A stretch of 64,000 nt of DNA from Saccopteryx bilineata. Lineage: Eukaryota; Chordata; Mammalia; Chiroptera; Emballonuridae. The notes beneath the pieces are model-generated. The model did not search any database and was not told where the DNA came from. It saw nothing but the letters and a program-made list of their open reading frames with translations. Shown piece by piece: positions 56,161-64,000 of this stretch (positions are counted from its first letter, which is position 1; the number at the start of each line of letters is the position of its first letter). The stretch spans positions 207,998,347 through 208,062,346 of the forward strand of contig NC_089495.1 in NCBI RefSeq assembly GCF_036850765.1, given 5' to 3'. The translations under genes were made by a program, and so were the position numbers.

Positions 56161-56322
56161 GTAAGTGCGGTGAGAGGCCCTCCGCACTGGCCACCAGGGG
56201 CCATGGTGGCTGCGGACGGGGGCTATCTGGGTGGAAGAGGGGACAGACGACACAGAGACGTCCGGGCACCCGGGGTGCAGGGAGGACAGACCGCGGACTC
56301 CATGCCCCGGCCTGCCCCGCGG

Positions 56323-56333
56323 CCACTTCCGGG
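56323..56333 (+). promoter_or_regulatory. ETS/GABPA (NRF-2)-like site in MRPS26 promoter
   Basis: CCACTTCCGGG lies 45-55 bp upstream of the start codon inside the CpG-rich stretch beginning near 56300. GABPA sites of this form are typical of nuclear genes for mitochondrial ribosomal proteins. No TATA box is visible. Confidence 0.6.
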
Positions 56334-56377
56334 CTCCCGCGATGCCTTGCGGCGCGCGGGGCGCGGGGGCCTCGGCC

Positions 56378-56592
56378 ATGCTGCGCGCGCTAAGCCGGCT
56401 GGGTGCGCGGCCCCCGCGCGGGCCCCCGGTCCCGCTGCTGCTGCCGCCCGCGCGCGGCCGCAAGACCCGCCACGACCCGCCGGCCAAGTCCAAGGTCGGG
56501 CGCGTGGTGACTCCGCCCGCGGTGGATCCCGCGGAGTTCTTCGTGCTGACGGAGCGCTACCGGCAGTACCGCGAGACCGTGCGCGCCCTCCG
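56378..56592 (+). CDS. MRPS26: MRPS26 exon 1 coding part
   Basis: Residues 1-72 (first two bases of codon 72). Presequence, then [20 protein letters not shown]. Donor GTGTGT. Very CpG-rich. Confidence 0.94.
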
Positions 56593-57782
56593 GTGTGTGC
56601 TGCGGGGCGGGGCGGGCCGGGACGCTGGGGAGGGGGCGCCGGGCGGGCGGGCGCACAGGAGGCCGACCCCGGCGCGTCTCTGCGCAGGCTGCAGTTCGTG
56701 TCCGAGGTGCGGAGGAAGAAGCACGAGGCCCGGGCCGGGGTCCTGGCCGAGCGCAAGGCGCAGGAGGACGCCGCCGAGCACCGCGAGCTGATGGCCTGGA
56801 ACCTGGCGGAGAACCAGCGGCTGTGCGAGCTGCGGTGAGCCGGCGGGCCGGGGGCCGGGGGTCGGGGCTGGCCCGTGGGGAGCCCGGCCGGCTCAGGCTC
56901 GGCCTCTTGCTCCTCCCAGGGTGAAGAGGCTGCAGCAGGAGGCGCGGGAGCAGGCGCAGCGGCAGGCCGAGGAGCAGGCCCGACAGGCCCGGGAGACTCA
57001 GACCTGGGTGCAGCTCAAGGAGCAAGAAGTGCTGCAGCTGCAGGTGGGCCGCGCCTCCGCGGGGCGGGGCTGGAGGCCTCAGGGTCCGGGGGGGGGCAGT
57101 GGCGTGGGGCGCCGGCCACCTGCCGACAGGGAGCGCAGGCGAGGACCTGGGGGAGGCGTGCGAGGCTCGTGCCCGGCGGGCGCAGAGACCTGGGGGCGAC
57201 AGGTGTAAGGTGTTCGGGGAGCTTGCTGGTGGCGGCTGAGTCGGGGGGCGGGACACCCCGCAGCCCAGAGGGTTTGCATTTTGCCTTGTGGATGGTGAAG
57301 TCGCTGAAGGGTTAGGTACTCGGGGCATGTTGGCAGGAGTGATCCAGCAAGAAGGGCTGAGGCTTGAAGTAAAGGAGAGGGGGAGGAGGACTTGGAGAGA
57401 CTTTAAGAGGTAATATTGTGGGACTGAGTCCACCCAGCGAGACACCAGATCGTCACACCTGGTGTGCTGTGGTTCTGGTGGAGGTGTCCAGTGAGTGACT
57501 AAGAAAGAGGAATGTGACAAGGCTGCTGGAAGGTCAGCAGAGCACTCAGAGAGGACCCAGGGTCAGTGGGCGGAAGGCCAGCAGGCTTCCCTGGGAGGGC
57601 TGGCACGCCCGGGGCTCCCGTGCAGCTGGCCTCCTCTCTCCCAACAGGAAGAAGCAAAAAACTTCATCACCCGAGAGAACCTGGATGCTCGGATAGAAGC
57701 AGCGTTGGACTCCCCAAAGGATTACAACTGGGCCGTCACCAGGGAGGGGCTGGTGGTCAGGCCACAGCACAGGGGCTCCTGA
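56378..57782 (+). CDS. MRPS26: Mitochondrial small-subunit ribosomal protein mS26 (whole coding span, 4 exons)
   Basis: Four exons, 56378-56592, 56688-56834, 56920-57043 and 57648-57782, all GT-AG, join into 206 codons plus stop (human 205). The N-terminus ([16 protein letters not shown], then GRKTRHDP) is an Arg-rich mitochondrial presequence. A long Glu/Arg/Gln-rich helix (about 75-165) follows, then the conserved tail [33 protein letters not shown]. Known role: structural protein of the 28S mitoribosome subunit, imported into the matrix. I chose ATG 56378 over the upstream ATG at 56342 because it starts the presequence recalled from human MRPS26. Confidence 0.96.
56688..56834 (+). CDS. MRPS26: MRPS26 exon 2
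   Basis: Residues 72-121: [30 protein letters not shown], start of the charged helix. The preceding intron is only 95 bp. Confidence 0.95.
56920..57043 (+). CDS. MRPS26: MRPS26 exon 3
   Basis: Residues 121-162: [20 protein letters not shown] and on to LQLQ, a strongly helical Glu/Gln/Arg segment. The preceding intron is 85 bp. Confidence 0.95.
57648..57782 (+). CDS. MRPS26: MRPS26 exon 4 (last)
   Basis: Residues 163-206 and [38 protein letters not shown]. This is the best conserved part of the protein. Acceptor CAACAG. Confidence 0.97.
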   Translation, partial: EEAKNFITRENLDARIEAALDSPKDYNWAVTREGLVVRPQHRGS

Positions 57783-57857
57783 GGGCTCAGTAAGGACAGC
57801 GCCTGCCTGGGGACTGTGTGTGTGTGCACGGGGGTCTGAGGGCTGGGTCTGACCCGG

Positions 57858-57863
57858 AATAAA
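57858..57863 (+). promoter_or_regulatory. MRPS26 poly(A) signal AATAAA
   Basis: Canonical hexamer 76 bp after the stop, followed by a GT/C-rich region. Confidence 0.75.
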
Positions 57864-58064
57864 ACCAGTGCTCCTCGCAAAGGAGGAAGCACGGCCTGTT
57901 CCGCTGTGGCCCACTTGTTCCAGCCTCTGCACCTGCCCCTTGGCCAGAAGCTTCCACACTCAGTGCCCTTTCTGCCCTGCGTCCAGCTCTCAGCCCAGCA
58001 CTGGACCCTAGAGGTTTCCATCCTCCTGGACCTTAGTCCCCAGGTCGTCTCTGGAGTGTCATCA

Positions 58065-58285
58065 AGGGCAGTTACCGGTTGGCAAATTATCGTCCACAGG
58101 CCAAATCTGGCCTGCTCCCTGTCTTTGTAAATAAAGTGTTATTGGGACCTAGCCACACCCGCTCACTGACTGCTTAGACACCGTGATGGCAGACTTGTTT
58201 AGTTGCAACAGGGACCATGTATGACTTGCAAAGTCTAAAATATTCGTTACATGGCTTTTGCAGAAGTGTGCTGACCCCCGATGTA
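58065..58285 (+). mobile_element. Ancient hAT-Charlie (MER) fragment
   Basis: GTTGGCAAATTATCGTCCAC, AATAAAGTGTTATTGGGACC, GTGCTGACCCC: a recognisable Charlie-type pattern with inverted ends. Confidence 0.65.
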
Positions 58286-58952
58286 GGGTTTTAGGGGTTT
58301 AGCCAGGGGCAGCTGTCACCTGGTGCCTAAGACACGAGCTAACCATTGGCCAAAGACCGTTTCTGCTTGACCATGGGCTTTGCTGGCCAGGGTCCAGTGT
58401 GCCCAAGACACAGGAGGCGAGGAGGAGACCTCGTTCATTATGGTATCCCTTTCCATCCGCAGCAGGGGAGGCCTGGGGGACCCAGGCTTTACGAGGTGTC
58501 ACTTGTCAAGCACTCGGATCACATCCTGTGGGTACCAGAGATACAGGTGACTGGAGTTCACGAGGGGGAATAAGTGAACATACAGATCTGTGTACCTTGT
58601 TCGCACTCGGGTTTGCAGTGAATGGGGAAGACTGCTGGCCACGTGAATGGGCTCTGGGCGCCTCCTTAACCTGTCCCGTCACAGGGACCACACTAGACCC
58701 GAGGGAGCATGTCTCCCCTGTAGAGTCCAAACTCTCTGCGTGGAATACAGTCGCAGGTATCCAGTGGCCCCCAAAATCTTGGCATAAGGTCCCCCTGAAC
58801 TTAACCTGTGGTTATTTCCCTGGCAGGAGCACAGAAGTCAGCTTAATACCTAGGAAACCAGCCTTGCCGACTGCTGAAATAATGGGCAATTCTGGCAGGA
58901 AGAGTTAAGCTCCGAACTTTTTTTTTTTCCTACCCAAAGAGGGAGTCCAAAG
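58286..58952. other. Intergenic sequence after MRPS26
   Basis: No gene or repeat recognised. 59358-59740 and 60877-61105 are similar. Confidence 0.6.
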
Positions 58953-59357
58953 CAACTTTTTTTTTGTATTTTTTGTATTTTTCTGAAGCTGGAAACGGGG
59001 AGAGACAATCAGACAGATTCCCGCATGCGCCCGACTGGGATCCACCCGGCACGCCTACCAGGGGCAACGCTCTGCCCACCAGGGGGCGATGCTCTGCCCA
59101 TCCGTGGCGTTGCTCTGTTGCTACCAGAGCCACTCTAGCGCCTGAGGCGGAGGCCATAGAGCCATCCCCAGCACCAGGGCCGCCTTTGCTCCAATGGAGC
59201 CTTGGCTGCAGGAGGGGAAGAGAGAGACAGAGGGGAAGTAGAGGGGGAGGGGGGGAGAAGCAGATGGGCGCTTCTCCTGTGTGCCCTGGCCAGGAATCGA
59301 ACCTGGGACTTCTGCATGCCAGGCCGACGCTATACCACTGAGCCAACCGGCCAGGGT
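58953..59357 (-). mobile_element. Family A SINE
   Basis: Reverse copy ending CAACCGGCCAGGG. CTCF-core-like CCACCAGGGGGCG at 59076-59088. Confidence 0.92.
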
Positions 59358-59745
59358 CAATGACCAGTCTTTTTGCAGGTGACTCCTAGGTTATTGTCCT
59401 CGTGGAAGCCCGCTGGCCAGATGTCCGGGGAAATACAGTCTGCAGGCCTCCAGCCGCCTGGGGAGCTGAGGCTTTTGGATGCACGACTGATAAACCGGTT
59501 TTGTAAGAAGCACCGAGTCTCGCCAGGTCCAGGGTTCAGAGTGGGCTGGGCAGAATTGTTCCCTGGGGATTTCTTTTTAACCTGAGACAGAAATGGACTA
59601 TGAGGCCGTCGTATGTTTTGACTGTTAGGGATTCACAGTTTCTGAAATTCTTCAGGGGCTGACCTGTAACTACAGACATCGCATTATCTCCTCTAGTTTG
59701 TCTTGTAACTCTCAACACGTCCCGATGTTTTTAAAAGGTAATTTT

Positions 59746-60408
59746 TGTGAGGTCGGTTGGCAAGAGGGGAAGGTCACGTGGGGAACCAGGCCCAGAAACT
59801 TTGCCTGGAACCACCCACACCCATGTGCGCCAAAAGAAACTTCCCAGGAGCCCTTCGAAAAAGAAAGGCTGGCCTGACCAGGCGGTGGTGCAATAGATAG
59901 AGCGGAGGGCCCAGGTTCAAGACCCCGAGGTCGCCAGCTTGAGCAAGGGCTCATCTGGTTTGAGCAGAGCTCACCAGCTTGGACCCAAGGTCGCTGGCTC
60001 GAGCAAGGGGTTACTCGGTCTGCTGAAGGCCTGTGGTCAAGGCACATGAGAAAGCAATCAATGAACAACTAAGGTGTTGCAACAAAAAACTGATGATTGA
60101 TGCTTCTCATCTCTCCGTTCCTGTCTGTCCCTATCTATCCCTCTCTCTGACTCTGTCTCTGTAAAAAAAGAAAAAAAGGACTGTCCGTCAGCCAATGAAA
60201 TTTCACCAAATCCTATCAACTCCACCACCCTAATGACCCTATAAATTATCCCCAGGCAAATCTCCCGCCCCCCCCCCCCCACTTCTCTGGCCCCATCTTG
60301 CGGTCCAGAGAACATCCTCTGGGAGGCGCTCTACTAAATAAAGATTTTGCTTATCCACACTCGGTGGCTACGCCCTTCCTTCTTCCTTGGCAGGGAAAAT
60401 ACCTTACA
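59746..60408 (+). mobile_element. Solo LTR of an endogenous retrovirus, split by a SINE
   Basis: Begins TGTGAGGTCGG and ends CCTTACA (TG...CA termini), flanked by a 5-bp duplication ATTTT at 59741-59745 and 60409-60413. It contains a TATA-like CTATAAATT near 60240 and AATAAA near 60338. Without the SINE at 59873-60173 the LTR is about 350 bp. No internal retroviral genes are present. Family not identified. Confidence 0.65.
59873..60173 (+). mobile_element. Family B SINE inside the solo LTR
   Basis: tRNA-derived head GCCTGACCAGGCGGTGGTG with A and B box-like segments, then the characteristic CAATCAATGAACAACTAAGG and pyrimidine-rich tail with A run. Imperfect flanking duplication AAAGAAAGGCT / AAAAAAAGGACT. 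Confidence 0.9.
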
Positions 60409-60488
60409 ATTTTGTTTGAAAACAAATACAGTTTAATCCCAGCTTTCAATAATATGATAAATTGCATTTGTCAAGAAGGGTTTTATGG

Positions 60489-60861
60489 CCTGACCAGGCG
60501 GTGGCGCAGTGGATAGAGCATCAGACTGGGATGCAGAGGACCCGGGTTCAAGACCCCGAGGTCACCAGCTTGAGTGTGGGCTCATCTGGTTTGAGGAAAA
60601 GCCCACCAGCTTGAACCCAAGGTCGCTGGCTCCAGCAAGGGGTTACTCGGTCTGCTGAAGGCCCGCGGTCAAGGCACATATGAGAAAGCAATCAATGAAC
60701 AACTAAGGTGTTGCAACGCACAACGAAAAACTAATGATTGATGCTTCTCATCTCTCTCCGTTCCTGTCTGTCTGTCCCTGTCTATCCCTCTCTCTGACTC
60801 ACTCTCTGTCTCTGTAAAAAATAAATAAATAAATAAAAATTTAAAAAAAAAAAAAAAAAAA
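60489..60861 (+). mobile_element. Family B SINE
   Basis: Full-length copy with perfect 15-bp target duplication AAGAAGGGTTTTATG at 60474-60488 and 60862-60876 and a long A tail; a recent insertion. Confidence 0.95.
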
Positions 60862-61107
60862 AAGAAGGGTTTTATGTGAAATATTTCCAAATGAACACTG
60901 GGCAAAAGTCACTGTTGAAGTATCTGTTTTCGAAAGCAGCAGCTTGTAAGCCACTCTGTGTCATTTTGGTCGTCACTTGTCCGGATTGCCACTTCCCTGT
61001 GTGAGACACATGGCTTTTCCCTCGGAATGTTTTTTTGCTACTTGTGACATTCAGCACCTAGGGGGGAAAAAATTAAATGACAAGTTTCTGGGATTTCAGT
61101 TACTTCT

Positions 61108-61305
61108 TTTTTTTTTTAAATTATTTATTTATTCATTTTAGAGAGGAGAGAGAGAGGGACAGAGAGAGACAGAGAGAGACAGGGGGGAGAAGCTGGAAGC
61201 ATCAACTCCCATATGTGCCTTGACCAGGCAAGCCCAGGGTTTCGAACCGGCGACCTCAGCATTTCCAGGTTGACGCTTTATCCACTGCGCCACCACAGGT
61301 CAGGC
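61108..61305 (-). mobile_element. Family C SINE
   Basis: Short reverse copy with GTTTCGAACCGGCGACCTC and CCACCACAGGTCAGGC; flanking duplication TCAGTTACTTCTT. Confidence 0.88.
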
Positions 61306-61482
61306 CTCAGTTACTTCTTGATCTGGTGAAACTTAAGTTTGTATTTGTTTTTGGATACTCTTTGCAAGTATACTAACTTCTGTCACCAGGGAAACCGATT
61401 TGGGGGTGGAGAGGTTGACTGGAGCTGACTGAGCCACATCTCATGGCTTCCGGGGGCCCTTTTGTGAGTTTAAAGTAGAAGT

Positions 61483-61856
61483 AAAATACTGGGGGTGGAC
61501 AAAGCGTCAACCTGGAATACTGACTGAGGTCACTGGTTCAAAACCCCAGGCTTGCCAGGTCAGGGCACATAGGAGAAGCAACTACTAAACAAGGGGATGC
61601 TTCCCGCTCCTCTGCCCAGCCTTTCTCCCTCTCTCTCCCTCTCTCTCTCTCTCTCCCCCCCCCCCCCCGCCTGGACGCCCCAAGATGGGCAGAGCATCGA
61701 CCCCTGGTGGGCATGCCAGGTGGATCCCGGTCAGGCGCATGCGAGAGTCTGACTGCCTCCCCGTTTCCAGCTTCGGAAAAATAAAACAAATAAACAAACA
61801 AACAAACAAAAACAGAAATAAAATAAGATCTTGTAAAAAAAAAAAAAAAAAAAAAG
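61483..61856 (+). mobile_element. Composite SINE (family C head, family A tail)
   Basis: The first part (TCACTGGTTCAAAACCCCAG, GGGCACATAGGAGAAGCAAC) is family C-like. The second (GCCCCAAGATGGGCAGAGCA, GTGGATCCCGGTCAGGCGCA) is the 3' part of family A, joined through a C run. Ends in an AAAC-rich tail and A run. Confidence 0.75.
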
Positions 61857-62024
61857 AATCTCCAAGAGAGATGGGAGTGTTTGCGTGATTGCCCTGCTCA
61901 CTGTTCCCACCCACAAACCTGTATGGACACATTGACAGCAGAGGACACACCTCGGTGAGTGGTTAGAAGCCTGGTGTAATCTGCCTGGGTTCAAATCCCA
62001 GCTTCCCCTCTATTAAAAAAAAAA

Positions 62025-62715
62025 AAAGTGTTTTTCAATTGTAGTTGACATTCAGTATTATTTTGTATTGGTGTCAGGTGGTTAGACAATCATATACTTT
62101 TATCAGGGGGATAGAAATCACCTCCTGACATTTCTGGTACCCACCTGGCACCGTTCACAGTTATTACTATATTGTTGATTATATTCCTTGTGCTGTATTT
62201 GACGTCCCAATGACTGTCGTGTGACTGCCGCCACCCTTCCCCCAGCCCTCCCGTGTGCTCTCCCCTCTGCCCACCGCCATTCCGCTCTCTGCAACTATGT
62301 GTCTCTTTCTGTTCCGTTTGTTCACTCGTTTTGCTCTTGAGATTTCACAAACAAATGAGTCAGATGGTATTTGCTTTCTCTGTCTGATTTAGTTTGCTTT
62401 AGTGCCACATCCTCCTCTTCTGTGCCGTTGCACGTGGTAAGCTTTCATTCTTTTTTTTATCGCCGAGTAATAGTCCATTGTGTGTATGTGCACTACAACT
62501 TCTTTATCCAATCCTCCATTGATGAGCACGTGGGTTGCTTCCGTATTTTGGCTCTTGTAAATAATGCCGCAGTAAACTAAGGGCGCATATGTTCTTTCAT
62601 ATGCCCGGAGGTGGACTCGTTGGGTCATAAGGCGGTTCCATTTTTAACTTTTTGAGGACCCTCCTAGACAGTTCTCCTTAGTAGCGACGCCAGTGTGCAT
62701 TCCCACCGACAGTGC
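62025..62715 (-). mobile_element. L1 LINE 3' end, antisense
   Basis: On the minus strand the ORF2 C-terminal motif MDYYSAIKKR is readable at about 62420-62480; the remainder resembles the L1 3' UTR on the complementary strand. Confidence 0.8.
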
Positions 62716-62724
62716 ACTTGCTCC

Positions 62725-62910
62725 CGGCTTACTTCTTGAGTGTCCCAGGGAGCATTTCTTTGTGCCTCAGTCTCCTTCCAAGTAAAAGAGGTAAAAGACT
62801 GGTATCAACCTACAAGACAATTGTGGCAATTAAGTGAGACGTTCATGTAAAATGGAGTTCAGTGCCAGGGAAATGTAAGTGCTCAGTACTTGTTAAATGC
62901 CATCATCCTC
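62725..62910 (+). mobile_element. MIR SINE fragment
   Basis: TGCCTCAGTCTCCTTCCAAG, then GCTCAGTACTTGTTAAATG are typical of MIR. Confidence 0.6.
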
Positions 62911-63068
62911 ATCATCCTCATCCTCATTGTTATCATCAGAGTTGCAATGAAAACTAGAAAATGACCTCAGACTCACACCAGGGACTAAGAATTTTGTGCC
63001 GAGTACAGCCAGCCGCACTGGGAATGAATTGCGGAGAGCCAAGCTCTGCCCGGCAACTCCTCTTAACT

Positions 63069-63084
63069 CCACCAGAGGGCAGTC
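63069..63084 (+). promoter_or_regulatory. CTCF-core-like motif 1
   Basis: CCACCAGAGGGCAGTC fits the remembered CTCF core CCASYAGRKGGCRSYV at every position. Binding is not shown. Confidence 0.45.
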
Positions 63085-63121
63085 TCATCAAGGCAGTGAC
63101 CCTGCCTTCAAAAATGTACTA

Positions 63122-63468
63122 GGCCCTGACTGGTTGGGTCAGTGGGTAGAATGTTGGCCCGGTGTGCAGAAGCCCTGGTTCAATCCCTGTTGAGGGCACA
63201 CGTGAGAAGCGACCACCTGCTTTTCCTCCCCTCCCTCTCCTCCTCTCTCTTCCTGTCTGGCAGCCAGTGGCTTGATTGGTTTAACTGTGGCCCAGGCATT
63301 GAGGGTAGCTTGATTGGTCCAAGCGCTTCAGCCTCAGGTGCTGAGGATAGCTCAGTTGATTTGAGCATTGGCTCCAGATGTGTTTGCTGGGTGAATCCCT
63401 GTCAGAGTGCATGCCGGTGTCTCTCTATCCCGGCTCCTCGCTCTTAAAAAAAAAAAAAAAAAAAAAAG
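63122..63468 (+). mobile_element. Family A SINE (variant)
   Basis: Head GGCCCTGACTGGTTGGGTCA and a 23-base A tail; the body includes a repeated ...TTGATTGG/TTGATT segment not seen in other copies. Confidence 0.85.
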
Positions 63469-63517
63469 TGTATTTGATTGCTGGAGGCCAAGCTCTGCCC
63501 TGCAACTCCCCTTATGT

Positions 63518-63533
63518 CCACCAGAGGGCAGTC
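63518..63533 (+). promoter_or_regulatory. CTCF-core-like motif 2
   Basis: Identical motif in the second direct repeat, same orientation, about 450 bp downstream of the first. Confidence 0.45.
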
Positions 63534-63545
63534 TCATCAAAACAG

Positions 63546-63776
63546 TCACTTGGACTTGAGTGTGGGATCATAAACATGACCCCACGGTCTCTGGTTTGAG
63601 TCCAAAGGTCGCTGGCATGAGCCCAAAGTCACTGGCTTGAGCAAGGGGTCACTCTGCTCTGCTGTAGTCCCCCAGTCAAGGCACATATGAGAAAATAATC
63701 AATAAGCAACTAAAGCACCACAACTACAAGTTTATGCTTCCCATCTCTCTCCTTTCCTGTGTCTCTCTTAAAAAAC
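63546..63776 (+). mobile_element. Family B SINE fragment
   Basis: Lacks the tRNA head; starts within the GGTCTCTGGTTTGAG region and runs to ATAATCAATAAGCAACTAAAG and the CT tail. Confidence 0.8.
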
Positions 63777-63847
63777 AACCCCCCCACACAAAAACCCAAA
63801 CTAAAACAAACAAAAAACCCACAGTGAGCAGGCACTTCAAAAAAATA

Positions 63848-64000
63848 GGCTGAGGTCGCCAGTTCGAAACCCTGGGCTTGCTGGTCAAGGCACATATGGG
63901 AGTTGATGCTTCCAGCTCCTCCCCCCTTCTCTGTCTCTCCTCTCTCTCTCTCCCTCTGTCTCTCCCTCTCCTCTCTAAAATGAATAAATTAAAAAAAAAT
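63848..64000 (+). mobile_element. Family C SINE (cut by window end)
   Basis: GAGGTCGCCAGTTCGAAACC, then GGCACATATGGGAG, CT-rich tract and A-rich tail reaching the window edge. Confidence 0.8.

Larger units (their letters stand above)
56290..57200. promoter_or_regulatory. CpG island covering MRPS26 promoter and exons 1-3
   Basis: Dense CG dinucleotides and very high GC content run from just before the first exon through intron 3, in contrast to the CpG-poor flanks. This is the usual form of a housekeeping promoter. Confidence 0.75.
63033..63546 (+). repeat. Direct repeat of about 65 bp flanking a SINE
   Basis: Segment 63033-63098 (GCCAAGCTCTGCC ... CCACCAGAGGGCAGTCTCATCA) recurs at 63483-63546 with few differences. 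A family A SINE lies between. Each copy contains a CTCF-core-like motif. Confidence 0.88.

Noticed and set aside
56390..57520. 376-codon antisense frame over MRPS26
   Set aside because: Shadow in very GC-rich CpG-island sequence, opposite to a well supported gene, with no recognised similarity.
60489..60580. tRNA gene-like A and B boxes
   Set aside because: Belong to the tRNA-derived heads of SINEs, repeated many times in the window; no cloverleaf-competent tRNA gene.
58300..64000. Search for OXT and AVP, the next genes in the human order
   Set aside because: No nonapeptide or neurophysin-like cysteine-rich frame was seen; probably beyond the window.

Overview
The window is mammalian nuclear DNA: interrupted genes with GT-AG introns, CpG-rich promoter sequence and dense interspersed repeats. 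The dominant short repeats are tRNA-derived SINEs of two large families. Family A opens near CCCTGGCCGGTTGGCTCAG. Family B opens near GCCTGACCAGGCGGTGGCG. A third, shorter family C also occurs. Together with young non-autonomous hAT elements that keep intact 8-bp target duplications, this points to a bat. From memory the SINEs look most like those of horseshoe/leaf-nosed bats (Rhinolophus-like), but the genus is an inference.

The gene order matches the human 20p13 block PTPRA - GNRH2 - MRPS26, all on the + strand. Positions 4.8-52.1 kb hold the complete coding region of PTPRA, receptor-type protein tyrosine phosphatase alpha: 21 coding exons whose phases join without a break into 801 codons plus stop. 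The 5' untranslated exons and promoter were not recognised and probably lie to the left. The tandem phosphatase domains D1 and D2, the membrane helix, a 27-nt extracellular microexon and the C-terminal adaptor-binding tyrosine can all be read. The first 38 kb have long introns full of L1, SINE, hAT and mariner insertions. From 40 kb on the gene is compact and GC-rich, with a 37-bp minisatellite in one intron and a poly-G minisatellite of about 29 units that starts directly at a splice donor of the first catalytic domain.

Between PTPRA and MRPS26 lie two notable things. One is an inverted repeat with two ~451-bp arms that I found identical except for a homopolymer length (53,366-53,816 and 54,470-54,922, spacer about 650 bp). 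The other is the decayed remnant of GNRH2 (GnRH-II precursor): exon 3 aligns well to the remembered human gene but carries a frameshift, and the candidate hormone decapeptide has lost most of its residues.

MRPS26 (mitochondrial small-subunit ribosomal protein mS26; 4 exons, 206 codons) follows at 56.4-57.8 kb with a CpG-rich promoter and an ETS/GABPA-like site. The last 6 kb contain no gene. They hold SINEs, a solo LTR split by a SINE, an L1 3' end, and a duplicated segment carrying two CTCF-core-like motifs. OXT and AVP, expected next in this block, were not found and probably lie beyond the right edge.
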